Assembly: GCF_003858655.1 (NCBI RefSeq)
Contig: NZ_RQXV01000007.1
Span: 1 to 64,000, forward strand
Reading direction: 5' to 3'
Source: Amphritea balenae
GTDB lineage: Bacteria > Pseudomonadota > Gammaproteobacteria > Pseudomonadales > Balneatricaceae
Length of the DNA: 64,000 nt
Below are positions 1 through 8,600 of the stretch, piece after piece; within the stretch, counting starts at the first letter, position 1, and the number at the start of each line of letters is the position of its first letter. The notes under the pieces were generated by a model, which saw only the letters and a list, made by a program, of their open reading frames with translations, searched no databases and was not told the origin of the DNA. The position numbers and the translations under genes are program-made.

Positions 1-351
1 AAATCAGCGATCATCTTTAATGTTATTTCCCTGTGGGCTTTGCGTCAGCGCGAAGAAACAGAGGCGAGCCAGGAGGTTGCTGGTTTTTCCTGTAATAACC
101 ACTCGATCAGTATCGCGACGGGTATTCCTTATGAGACCGTACGCCGAAAAGTGAAGGCAATGGTAGAGAATGGCTGGCTTGAATTCAGCGATTCTTCTCA
201 TGTTGTGCTGAATTCGGAAAAGTGGCGTGAGGTTCTGGCGGATGTTATCGATCCGGAACGTTGTGTTGTTGGTTACGTACGTAGCACAGATGTATCTCCT
301 AGTTTTGGTTCTCGCGAGCGTCAGGGCAGCTCTGCTGATCGTCGTAGCTAA
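1..351 (+). CDS. Winged-helix DNA-binding protein, C-terminal part (runs off the left edge)
   Basis: The reading frame is open from base 1, so the start lies outside the window. The visible 116 residues contain a helix-turn-helix-like segment (SISIATGIPYETVRRKVKAM) followed by a short wing (VENGWLEF), the pattern of MarR/GntR-type winged helices. The C-terminal tail is polar and rich in Ser and Arg. A strong terminator follows 18 bases after the stop. It is probably a transcriptional regulator; its target is unknown. Any in-frame TTG near base 40 would cut into the helices, so a truncated reading is preferred. Confidence 0.6.
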   Translation, partial: KSAIIFNVISLWALRQREETEASQEVAGFSCNNHSISIATGIPYETVRRKVKAMVENGWLEFSDSSHVVLNSEKWREVLADVIDPERCVVGYVRSTDVSPSFGSRERQGSSADRRS

Positions 352-368
352 ATACTTTTTATCTCTTT

Positions 369-394
369 AAAAAGGCCGCTGATGCGGCCTTTTC
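369..394 (+). terminator. Rho-independent terminator after the first gene
   Basis: Perfect 6-bp GC stem GGCCGC / GCGGCC with a TGAT loop, preceded by an A run and followed by TTTT. It ends the transcript of the truncated regulator. Confidence 0.85.
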
Positions 395-509
395 TATTGT
401 TATTGGTCATGGAATCTGAGACGGCTGAACAGATCGGCAGAATGTAGTTGTCAGACTGACGTTTTTTCGATCAAATGCAGCCTGTTAAGAGCAGGATACC
501 AGAGGGGCG

Positions 510-1145
510 ATGATGCCTTCATCAGAAATGTTTGATCAGATAGCAGAACAGGTTTATGCACAGGGTTACTGTATTTTACCCAAGGCGCTGCCTGATGAGC
601 TGGCCCAGGCACTGGCGACTGAAGTCCGAAGTTTACCGCAGTCTTCATTTAGTCGGGCGGGTATTGGACGACAGGAAGATCATTTGATGACGGAAGTAAT
701 TCGTCGTGATGAGATTCACTGGATTGATAATTCTACGGCAGCAGGAAGTGCCTGGCTGAACTGGACTGCTCAGCTGCAACAGGCTATGAATCGGCGTCTG
801 TTTTTGGGGCTGTTTTCGTTTGAAAGTCATTATGCGCATTATAGTGAAGGCGACTTTTACAAAAAGCACCTGGATGCGTTCAGGGGGCAGCAAAATCGCA
901 TGCTGACAGTAGTAACATATCTGAACCCTGAGTGGGGTGATGAGGATGGTGGTGAGCTACTGATCTATCCGGAGCAGGGTGAGAATCCATTACATAAGGT
1001 CAAACCAGCATTTGGCACTCTGGTTATATTCCTCAGCGAAGAGTTCCCCCATGAAGTACTACCGGCGCATACTGATCGTTACAGTATCGCCGGCTGGTAT
1101 CGTATAAACAGTTCAGACAGTCAGCGCATCGATCCGGCTGAATGA
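510..1145 (+). CDS. 2-oxoglutarate/Fe(II)-dependent oxygenase (SM-20/prolyl hydroxylase-like)
   Basis: A 211-residue protein with the double-stranded beta-helix iron site: His120-x-Asp122 (KKHLDAF), distal His181 (EFPHEVL) and the 2-oxoglutarate-binding Arg190 (DRYSIAGWYR). The spacing fits the SM-20/EGL-9 family of cytoplasmic oxygenases that hydroxylate protein or small-molecule substrates. The substrate is not evident. Two adjacent ATG codons at 510 and 513 follow an AGGGG ribosome site, so the start may be 3 bases later. The gene converges on the dienelactone hydrolase gene with only 2 bases between their stops and stands alone. Confidence 0.88.
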   Translation: MMPSSEMFDQIAEQVYAQGYCILPKALPDELAQALATEVRSLPQSSFSRAGIGRQEDHLMTEVIRRDEIHWIDNSTAAGSAWLNWTAQLQQAMNRRLFLGLFSFESHYAHYSEGDFYKKHLDAFRGQQNRMLTVVTYLNPEWGDEDGGELLIYPEQGENPLHKVKPAFGTLVIFLSEEFPHEVLPAHTDRYSIAGWYRINSSDSQRIDPAE

Positions 1146-1147
1146 TC

Positions 1148-1891
1148 TTAGTCTGTATTTTGTTCCAGTGTGTTTGTCAGGTAATGACTGAAACGTTGCC
1201 ATGACTTTCTGTCAGCGTCTTCCCTGTATCTTGCACTACCAAAGACAGTAAAGGCATGAGGTGCGCCACTATAGGAGATCATCTCATGCCTAACGTTGTT
1301 GCTTTCCAGCTCAGTTGCCAGGTTGGCAAACTGATCCATAGTAATAGCAGTGTCAGCAGTTCCGTGCATGATCAGTACTGAGCCTGTGGTTTGGCTATAA
1401 TTCTGACCTTCGGGTGTGCTGAGTCCGCCATGAAAGGTTGCAAAGCCTTTCATCGGGGCACCTGAGCGGGCGAATTCCAGTACAGCCGCACCACCGAAAC
1501 AGTATCCCATAGCCACACTGTTTGTGGTGTTGGCCCCTAGTTGTCCGGCTTTTTCAAGCGCTCCCTGCATCAGAGCCCGCATTTTTTCCCGGTCTTTATA
1601 GAGCTCGCCGGTATGCTGCTTTTTATCACTGACCTCTGTTGGCCGAACTCCCGCACCAAACAGGTCAGCGGCAAACACTGCATAGCCCATCTCTTTGAGC
1701 ATGTTGGCACGTCGTATTTCATAGTGGGTGAGGCCATCCCAGTCATGTACCAGAAGCACCAGCGGTGCGTTGGCAGAAGGGCTAACAAAAAAGCCCTCGT
1801 AGGGCTGACCATTAATGTCGTAGTTAACCGGGGCTGCCAATACTGCTGAACTAAGGCATAGACTGGCCCACAGACCGTGCGAAATATTCAT
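1148..1891 (-). CDS. Dienelactone hydrolase family protein, probably exported
   Basis: A 247-residue alpha/beta hydrolase. Residues 1-20 form a signal peptide ending in VLAA. The catalytic triad of the family is visible: Cys131 in GYCFGG, Asp180 in HGTAD and His212 in GAPHAF. A cysteine nucleophile rather than serine is typical of dienelactone hydrolases. Family members cleave lactones or esters; the substrate here is unknown, and the signal peptide suggests a periplasmic role. Monocistronic on the minus strand. Confidence 0.9.
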   Translation of the reverse strand: MNISHGLWASLCLSSAVLAAPVNYDINGQPYEGFFVSPSANAPLVLLVHDWDGLTHYEIRRANMLKEMGYAVFAADLFGAGVRPTEVSDKKQHTGELYKDREKMRALMQGALEKAGQLGANTTNSVAMGYCFGGAAVLEFARSGAPMKGFATFHGGLSTPEGQNYSQTTGSVLIMHGTADTAITMDQFANLATELESNNVRHEMISYSGAPHAFTVFGSARYREDADRKSWQRFSHYLTNTLEQNTD

Positions 1892-1995
1892 GACTCTCTA
1901 CTCCATACAGGCAATTACATATGAGAATTGTAGTATCAGAATAGAGAAGTTGGTTTTGTGCCGTATTTCAGCGCGTCAGGCTTAACACTCTGGAT

Positions 1996-3171
1996 TTAGA
2001 ATAATTCAACCTCGCCGGTGGAGATATCTTTTTGAATAGATTGCCGGGTTAGTTTGTTTTTACGGCTTTTCTGCATCAGGGAGTGACACTCGTTGCGTAG
2101 CTGCTCTGGCGATAATTCGCCTGACTCAGTACTGTCAGGTATCAGGTTTTGTATGAGGCCTGACAGTGCTTGCAAGTGTTCTAAATTGATCTCAACCGCA
2201 GTTAATGATTGATTCGAGATGTCCTCAAATTGCAGTGACTGGATCATGCCTTCGGTGGCACTGCCCATTTGATCGGATAGCTGAGTTACCTGATTGATTT
2301 TATCGTTGATCAGTTGATTGGCCTGCTGCATCTGCTCTATCAGATCTGTTATGTTCTGCTGAGTTTGCTCGGTTTCCTGCTGATCTGAATGAATCATCGT
2401 ATTAACGCTACTGCGTAAAACCTCGATGGTCTCCCGGGTCGCGCCAACTTCCTCTCGAATCTTGCTATTCAGTTGAGTCGAGTTATTCGAAAGCGTACGT
2501 ACTTCATCGGCTACTACAGCAAACCCCCGACCTGCTTCGCCAGCACGGGCCGCTTCAATGCTGGCATTGAGTGCCAGCAGGTTGGTTTGGCTTGCCAAGC
2601 CTTCAACATTCTCCAGTAGAGCAAAAATGCCGTCCAGCTTGCTAACCATTTCGTCGATATGCTGAACTGTGTCTTGGCGGCTGTTACTGAGTTCATTCAT
2701 CGTGTTGGCAAAATGGGTAATCATGCGACTAATTTCGATAAAAAACTGCTGAAAACTGAGTTGGCTGTCGACGGAGTTACCGGACTGCTCCGTCTGAGAG
2801 AGAATCTCAGAAGTGATGCTGGTCTGCTCTGCAGTAAGCGCATGCATATTTTGAAAACTCAGACTCATTAGGTCAGAGGTTTCTTTTAGCATCGCTTTCA
2901 GGTTGTTAAGTTCGTAGCTGATTACCTCGGTTTCATACTTCAGAGTTGAAGACATATCCTGCGATAACAGAGCAGTTTGAGACGTTGCAGGTTCTGTGTC
3001 AGTCGTCTCTTGCGTCGGAGATGAGCTTGTCGGATAAAACTGTCCGGCAATGCTGAAGAAAATGATGCTTAAGCAGCTCCACTGTAGCCAGGGTGCAGGA
3101 TACAGATAGAACGCAAAACCGAGCACAAGAACAGTAACGATAGACAGATAGCGAAGGTAGGTATGAATCAT
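1996..3171 (-). CDS. Small methyl-accepting chemotaxis-like signalling protein
   Basis: A 391-residue protein with two N-terminal hydrophobic helices (about residues 8-45) separated by only a few residues, so it has essentially no periplasmic sensor domain. A long coiled-coil cytoplasmic region follows, containing the conserved MCP hairpin ([20 protein letters not shown], then [11 protein letters not shown]). It overlaps the 3' end of cheB by 4 bases and is the last gene of the che operon. The lack of a ligand domain suggests it senses membrane or internal state or acts as a coupling scaffold. Methylation sites cannot be assigned with confidence. Confidence 0.85.
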   Translation of the reverse strand: MIHTYLRYLSIVTVLVLGFAFYLYPAPWLQWSCLSIIFFSIAGQFYPTSSSPTQETTDTEPATSQTALLSQDMSSTLKYETEVISYELNNLKAMLKETSDLMSLSFQNMHALTAEQTSITSEILSQTEQSGNSVDSQLSFQQFFIEISRMITHFANTMNELSNSRQDTVQHIDEMVSKLDGIFALLENVEGLASQTNLLALNASIEAARAGEAGRGFAVVADEVRTLSNNSTQLNSKIREEVGATRETIEVLRSSVNTMIHSDQQETEQTQQNITDLIEQMQQANQLINDKINQVTQLSDQMGSATEGMIQSLQFEDISNQSLTAVEINLEHLQALSGLIQNLIPDSTESGELSPEQLRNECHSLMQKSRKNKLTRQSIQKDISTGEVELF

Positions 3172-4241
3172 GATGCTTTGCCTTGCGAATTATCAGAAAG
3201 AGCTGCTAGTAGCCTTTGCGGCATTTTAGGCAACGAGATGATTTCTTTGGCGGACTGATAACGGACGGCTGCACCGGGCATACCCCAAACCAGGCTGGTA
3301 GCCTCGTCCTGAGCGATAGTGAGGCTACCTGCGTCTGCCAGCGGTTTCATCGCTAAAGAACCATCTTCCCCCATGCCTGTTAGCAAGATGGCGGTGACCC
3401 GCCAGGGCGTCACTTTGTTAAGGGAGTTAAACATCACCTCGACAGAGGGCTTGTGACGATTGACCTCTTCAGTATCGAGCAGTTTACAGACCAGCTTGGC
3501 GCCTTGTTTTATTGCCGTCAGGTGTCGGTTTCCCGGCGCTACATATACGTGCCCCGCCAGAATAGGCTCCCTGTCACTGGCTTCTTTTACCGTCAGGGGA
3601 GTTATATTATTCAATCGCTTAGCAAAGCGGCTGCTGAAGCTGGCTGGGATATGCTGGGTAATTATTATTGGCGGCATATTTGCAGGTAACTTACTGAGCA
3701 GATCTGCAATCGCCTCAGTGCCTCCGGTTGATGCGCCGATCGCTACTATTTGCAGACGGTCAGCCGCAAATTTAAATCCAGTGGTCTGTTTTGCAGTGGG
3801 CCTGATACTGTTACGTTGATGAAATTTTATCTTGGTTGCTGAGCTGGCCGCCGCTTTAATCTTACTAATAAGATCGTTCTGGAAAGCGTGAAATACAGCT
3901 GCGTTATCATCTGTTCTGGGCTTGGGGATATAGTCAACCGCCCCTATTTCTAATGCTTGTAGCGTGACATCAGCCCCCTCATGCGTCAGAGAGGACAGCA
4001 TAACCACCGGCATTGGGTTCAGTCTCATCAGGTTGCGCAGGAAAGTGATGCCATCCATGCGTGGCATCTCAACATCCAGGGTTAATACATCAGGCTTTAG
4101 TTGCTTTATTTTATCCCGTGCGTCGAAAGGATCAACGGCGGTGCCTACCACCTGAATGGCTTTGTCCTCAGACAGTAGTTCACTGATTACTTCTCGTACC
4201 AGTGCTGAGTCATCGACAATAAGTACTTTTATTGGTGTCAT
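3168..4241 (-). CDS. cheB: Chemotaxis response regulator protein-glutamate methylesterase CheB
   Basis: A 357-residue two-domain protein. The N-terminal receiver has the acidic pair near residues 10-11 and phospho-acceptor Asp56 (LTLDVEMP). The C-terminal methylesterase has the triad Ser171 (GASTGG), His197 (TQHIP) and Asp293 (GMGEDG). It removes methyl groups from, and deamidates, receptor glutamates/glutamines after phosphorylation by CheA. It lies directly after cheD (2-base gap) and overlaps the next gene, consistent with translational coupling in the che operon. Confidence 0.97.
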   Translation of the reverse strand: MTPIKVLIVDDSALVREVISELLSEDKAIQVVGTAVDPFDARDKIKQLKPDVLTLDVEMPRMDGITFLRNLMRLNPMPVVMLSSLTHEGADVTLQALEIGAVDYIPKPRTDDNAAVFHAFQNDLISKIKAAASSATKIKFHQRNSIRPTAKQTTGFKFAADRLQIVAIGASTGGTEAIADLLSKLPANMPPIIITQHIPASFSSRFAKRLNNITPLTVKEASDREPILAGHVYVAPGNRHLTAIKQGAKLVCKLLDTEEVNRHKPSVEVMFNSLNKVTPWRVTAILLTGMGEDGSLAMKPLADAGSLTIAQDEATSLVWGMPGAAVRYQSAKEIISLPKMPQRLLAALSDNSQGKAS

Positions 4242-4243
4242 GT

Positions 4244-4837
4244 TCAGCTCTCCCTACCAAACAATAAAATATCCGGGCTGTTCAATTGCTGTTGTACCTG
4301 CACCTGTGACTGATATTGTTGTTCCTCAAGTGCTAGCTGGCTGGCGAGCTGAGGCTTGATCTTTTTAATAAGCAGACGTCCGGTGGTGGGGAAAAAGGCA
4401 ACTTTGCGGGGGCTGCTGCCGCCCAGATCGGATGCGGTCAGTTTTAACCCGTCACGGTTAATAAATGATTCAATGAAATCAATATTCTGGCGACCTATCT
4501 TTGTTTTCCATTGCATCATTTCACCGCCACCACAGACCTTTATCTCAAGATTGTTACGGTCCGATCCAAGTTTCATCATTTTATTAATCAGCTTTTCCAT
4601 CGCAAACAGTCCATAGCGTAATGGTTGCTCGGGATCGCTGTTGCTAGAGGCGTCCGGTAGCATAAAGTGATTCATGCCTCCGAAGTTCAGCAGCGGATCA
4701 TGCAGGCAGGCGCTGATACATGAACCCAGCACGGTGGTTAATACCACGGGTTCATCAGTCACCTTATATTCACCTGGGGAAATTTTGAACGCCTGGCACT
4801 GCCATTGGGGTTCCCAGAAGCTATTGGCTGTATTCAT
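4244..4837 (-). CDS. cheD: Chemoreceptor glutamine deamidase CheD
   Basis: A 197-residue CheD with the catalytic Cys40 (LGSCISAC) and His57 (MNHFMLP). CheD deamidates receptor glutamines and in some bacteria partners with CheC; no cheC is visible here. The start codon overlaps the last base of the cheR stop codon, so the two are coupled. The C-terminal tail is Gln-rich and longer than the minimal family length. Confidence 0.95.
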   Translation of the reverse strand: MNTANSFWEPQWQCQAFKISPGEYKVTDEPVVLTTVLGSCISACLHDPLLNFGGMNHFMLPDASSNSDPEQPLRYGLFAMEKLINKMMKLGSDRNNLEIKVCGGGEMMQWKTKIGRQNIDFIESFINRDGLKLTASDLGGSSPRKVAFFPTTGRLLIKKIKPQLASQLALEEQQYQSQVQVQQQLNSPDILLFGRES

Positions 4838-5673
4838 TAGCTACCTACCTTTCTGTAGATAGTCCGGCCAATCAACTCAAACATCTGTTGTTGGCGAACC
4901 AGTGCTTCTGAGTGTCCGACAAACAGATAACCGCCGGGTTTAAGCATTTTAGCCATTCGGTCGAGCAATATCTTTTGAGTGGGCGCATCAAAATAAATCA
5001 TAACGTTACGGCAAAAAATGGCATCAAATGAGGACTTGATCGGCCATTCGTCCATCAGATTCAGCTGTCTGAAACTAATTAGTTCCTGCAGCGTCGATTT
5101 AATACGAATCAGACCTTCCTGCTTACCCCGGCCCTTCAGAAACCACTTTTGCAGGTCGGATCGGCTGATGTTGCTGCGATTCAGATCGTAAATACCCTGC
5201 CTTGCGGTCTGTAATACAGCGGAATCAATGTCGGTTGCCAGAATTTTCAGATCCCAGCTGGCAGGGCTAATGCCGGCGTTACATAGTGTCATTGCCAGAC
5301 TATAGGCCTCTTCACCCATGGAGCAGCCAGCTGACCAGAAGCGTAACTTTCTATCATGGCCATGGAGTCGCTCAGGCACGATCTGATCCCTGATAAAATC
5401 AAAGTGATGCTTCTCTCTGAAAAAAGAGGTCAGGTTAGTCGTTAAGGCATTAATAAAAAAGGTCTGCTCTGACTCGTTGTCCTGCAGGTATTCAAAGTAA
5501 GCCTCAAAGCTATTCAGATTCAGGCAGCGTAGCCTGCGAATCAGGCGGTTATACACCATATCCTGTTTATGGTCCGCCAGTGCAATACCCGCCGACGAGT
5601 ACAGCCGCTCACGCACCAGATTAAACTGCTGAGTTGTAAATTTATAATCGCGGACTGAGGCTTCCTGCAGCAT
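4837..5673 (-). CDS. cheR: Chemotaxis protein methyltransferase CheR
   Basis: A 278-residue SAM-dependent receptor methyltransferase. It has the N-terminal all-alpha CheR domain, then the Rossmann domain with the SAM loop (FWSAGCSMGEEAYSLA) and the family signature FDAIFCRNVMIYFD. It adds methyl groups to receptor glutamates, opposing CheB in the same operon. It lies 14 bases downstream of the PAS receptor gene. Confidence 0.97.
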   Translation of the reverse strand: MLQEASVRDYKFTTQQFNLVRERLYSSAGIALADHKQDMVYNRLIRRLRCLNLNSFEAYFEYLQDNESEQTFFINALTTNLTSFFREKHHFDFIRDQIVPERLHGHDRKLRFWSAGCSMGEEAYSLAMTLCNAGISPASWDLKILATDIDSAVLQTARQGIYDLNRSNISRSDLQKWFLKGRGKQEGLIRIKSTLQELISFRQLNLMDEWPIKSSFDAIFCRNVMIYFDAPTQKILLDRMAKMLKPGGYLFVGHSEALVRQQQMFELIGRTIYRKVGS

Positions 5674-5687
5674 GATAATCCGGGAGA

Positions 5688-8033
5688 TCAGAACTCCTCC
5701 CAGTCCTCCTCGTTATTTCCGGTATCCTGCATGAGTGCCGGCTTTGCTGTTTTTACCGGCATTGTTGGTTGCGCTGCGGCTGACGTCAGTGCCCGAATAC
5801 GCTCCAGGTCACTATTGCTCTGCTGTGTGGCAGGCTGATGATTAGTGTTATTAATATTGAACACACTCACCATATTCTGCAGTTGGTTGGCCTGATCTTT
5901 AAGGGAGGATGATGCTGCCGCAACTTCTTCAACCAGAGCTGCGTTTTGTTGCGTACTTTCATCCATTTGGGTAACAGCAATATTTACCTCTTCAATACCG
6001 GTTGCCTGTTCCCGGCTGGCGGCTGCTATTTCACTGATAATACGGGATACATTATTGATAGCCCCATTGATTTCATTCAGCGCCTGACCAGACTTATTGA
6101 CGAACAGACCACCCTCTTCAACTTTAACAACGCTATCGCTGATCAGCTCCTTAATCTCTTTAGCTGCGCTGGCACTGCGCTGAGCCAGATTGCGTACTTC
6201 AGATGCCACAACGGCAAAGCCCCGTCCCTGTTCACCGGCCCGGGCAGCCTCTACAGCGGCATTTAGTGCCAGCAGGTTGGTCTGGAACGCGATTTCATCA
6301 ATGACACCAATAATCTCGGCGATTTTAGATGAGCTGGAGCTGATATCGGCCATTGAATTGATGACACGGCCAGAAATCTCTTCGCCTTTTTCTGCCAGGT
6401 CCTGAGCGTTGCTGGCTAATTGACGCGCTTGTTCAGCGTTATCCGCATTCTGTTTAACGGTACTGGTCATCTGTTCCATACTGGCAGCGGTTTCTTGTAA
6501 GCTGGCAGCCTGGGCTTCTGTGCGGGAGCTGAGCGTCGCGTTACCTGAGGCGATCTCGGTAGTGCCGGTATTGATGCTTGAACCGGCATTTCTGATCTCT
6601 GAAACGATATTGTCCAGGTTCCGAATGGAGCTGTTGAGGGCGTGGTTCAGTTCCGCAAATTCACCATGAAAATCACCGCTCATCTGCTGTGTCAGATCAC
6701 CTTCTGCCAGGGCTGAGATAACTCGCTTTACCTCCCCTAAAGGTTGAACAATAGCATCCAGTAGCTGATTTACGCCGATCGCGATGTTGCTCATAAAGCC
6801 GCTATACAACGCGGTATCCAGCCGTTGATCCAGTTGGCCTTTTGAGGCGTTCTGAATCATGAGCTCTACCTCACTTTCAGCGACTAACTGATCGGTAATA
6901 TCGGCCCACTCAACCACGGTACCCAGTCGTTCTCCCTGTTCATCAATTACAGGGTTGGCTATCAGGGTGAAGCTGCGTTTGCCGACTTTAATCTGGCTGT
7001 TATGGGTAGATTTCAGCGCTTGCAGCATCTTTTGCTGATGTTCTGGATGCTTATGAAAGATATCAAAGTTAGAGCCGACGATCTTTTCACTGTCAAAATT
7101 CGGGAGCTGCTCTCGAATATCGTCCTGTGCGGTACTCATCATCTTAAGTACCGCTTCGTTGCAGTAGATAATTTCCCCCAGATTATCGGCGACCATCACA
7201 TTTGAAGAAACGTTATCAAGGGCCACTTTAATGCGCTGTGCCCGACGTGCAGCTTCCTTTGCGTCGTTGACTTCGAAGCCTAGTTTTACTGCCAGCATTT
7301 TAGCGATACGTTTCAGCTCGCCGGTTTCACCGGGTTCATCGATGGGTACCTGTCTTAAGTATTCGCCTTCGGAAATATCCTGCATGTAGCGACGAGTCTG
7401 GTTCATCTGCTGGATGACATGTTTCTGAATAAAGCTTTGTGAGCCGCCCAGCATAATCAGAAAAGCAATAACCGGGCCTGTCATTAGTGCCATATCGGGC
7501 AGGCCTGTGGCAAAAATAACGGCGTTTATCAGTACCGCAGCAGCGACGCCGATCAGTGCATACTTAGTCAGCATGCCCGCAAGATTTGCAGAGGGGATCT
7601 TTCCGGGAGAGGGGATACTCGTCTGATTGTTTTTTAATTTTGCGTAAAGGCGCTCTGTCGATTCGATCTCTTCCTGCGTGGGCTTGGTTCTGACCGACAT
7701 ATATTCAACGATTTCACCATTTTTAAAAACCGGGGTGACATTGGCCTTAACCCAGTAAAAATCACCGTTCTTGCAGCGGTTTTTTACCAGTTTTGACCAG
7801 GGCCGTCCCAGTTTAAGCGTGTCCCAGAGGTCCTGAAATGCTGCCTGAGGCATATCCGGATGGCGGACCAGGTTATGGCTTTTACCGATGAGTTCGGCAT
7901 AACTGAAACCGCTGACTTCAACAAAGGCCGGATTAGTGTAAGTGATAACACCTTTCAGGTTGGTCTTGGTTACCAGCTCCTGATCATCTTTGAGTTTTAT
8001 CTCAATATCAGTTATCGGCTCATTGATTTTCAT
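5688..8033 (-). CDS. PAS-domain methyl-accepting chemotaxis protein (Aer-like)
   Basis: A 781-residue receptor. The N-terminal PAS domain (about residues 10-115, [17 protein letters not shown]) resembles the Aer redox/energy sensor. A hydrophobic segment near residues 155-200 anchors it to the membrane. A second PAS-like region and HAMP-like segments follow, then the MCP signalling hairpin ([38 protein letters not shown]). The C terminus ends in NEEDWEEF, close to the pentapeptide tether used by CheR/CheB in other receptors. Likely an aerotaxis or energy-taxis receptor; FAD versus haem binding cannot be told from sequence. Confidence 0.92.
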   Translation of the reverse strand: MKINEPITDIEIKLKDDQELVTKTNLKGVITYTNPAFVEVSGFSYAELIGKSHNLVRHPDMPQAAFQDLWDTLKLGRPWSKLVKNRCKNGDFYWVKANVTPVFKNGEIVEYMSVRTKPTQEEIESTERLYAKLKNNQTSIPSPGKIPSANLAGMLTKYALIGVAAAVLINAVIFATGLPDMALMTGPVIAFLIMLGGSQSFIQKHVIQQMNQTRRYMQDISEGEYLRQVPIDEPGETGELKRIAKMLAVKLGFEVNDAKEAARRAQRIKVALDNVSSNVMVADNLGEIIYCNEAVLKMMSTAQDDIREQLPNFDSEKIVGSNFDIFHKHPEHQQKMLQALKSTHNSQIKVGKRSFTLIANPVIDEQGERLGTVVEWADITDQLVAESEVELMIQNASKGQLDQRLDTALYSGFMSNIAIGVNQLLDAIVQPLGEVKRVISALAEGDLTQQMSGDFHGEFAELNHALNSSIRNLDNIVSEIRNAGSSINTGTTEIASGNATLSSRTEAQAASLQETAASMEQMTSTVKQNADNAEQARQLASNAQDLAEKGEEISGRVINSMADISSSSSKIAEIIGVIDEIAFQTNLLALNAAVEAARAGEQGRGFAVVASEVRNLAQRSASAAKEIKELISDSVVKVEEGGLFVNKSGQALNEINGAINNVSRIISEIAAASREQATGIEEVNIAVTQMDESTQQNAALVEEVAAASSSLKDQANQLQNMVSVFNINNTNHQPATQQSNSDLERIRALTSAAAQPTMPVKTAKPALMQDTGNNEEDWEEF

Positions 8034-8054
8034 ATTTGTACTCCAGGGCCCTGA

Positions 8055-8600
8055 TTACGCAATCATCGATTCATGTAGATCAATTGCCAACTCGTCAGCA
8101 TTCATCAGTTCATCAATATCTATCAACACGATCATCTGCTCATTTTGAGCGACCAGCCCGGTAATGAACTCTGAATTAATCACTGTCCCCAGTTGGGGGG
8201 CAGGCTGTATCTGTTCTTTGGGTAAACTGTAGGTTTCGGCAACAGCATCAACAATGATGCCCATGATGCGCTGCTGATCCCCGCTGTTAACATTGATTAC
8301 AATGACCACCGTAGTGGGGCCGTATTCAACGGCTGGTAGCCCAAAGCGTTCACGCAGGTCAATCACGGGAATGATGGCACCACGCAGATTCAACACACCC
8401 TTGAGGTAGACCGGCATATCCGGTACCCGGGTCATTGGGGTCCAGCCCCTGACTTCCTGTACCCGTAATATATCGATACCGTATTCTTCGTTATCTAACA
8501 GAAAGCTTAAATATTGCTGACCCTCTGTATTCTGATCCAGGTCGTAGTCGGTATTGTCCCCGGTGCTTTTTCCGGCGCTATGCCAATCGGGTCTCGTCAT
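8055..8600 (-). CDS. cheW: Chemotaxis coupling protein CheW
   Basis: A 181-residue CheW with the SH3-like fold signature: QYLSFLLDNEEYGIDILRVQEVRG, then VPDMPVYLKGVLNLRGAIIPVIDLR. It links receptors to the CheA kinase. Its start overlaps the end of cheA by 4 bases. The first ~25 residues are a polar extension beyond the usual start of the domain. Confidence 0.96.
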   Translation of the reverse strand: MTRPDWHSAGKSTGDNTDYDLDQNTEGQQYLSFLLDNEEYGIDILRVQEVRGWTPMTRVPDMPVYLKGVLNLRGAIIPVIDLRERFGLPAVEYGPTTVVIVINVNSGDQQRIMGIIVDAVAETYSLPKEQIQPAPQLGTVINSEFITGLVAQNEQMIVLIDIDELMNADELAIDLHESMIA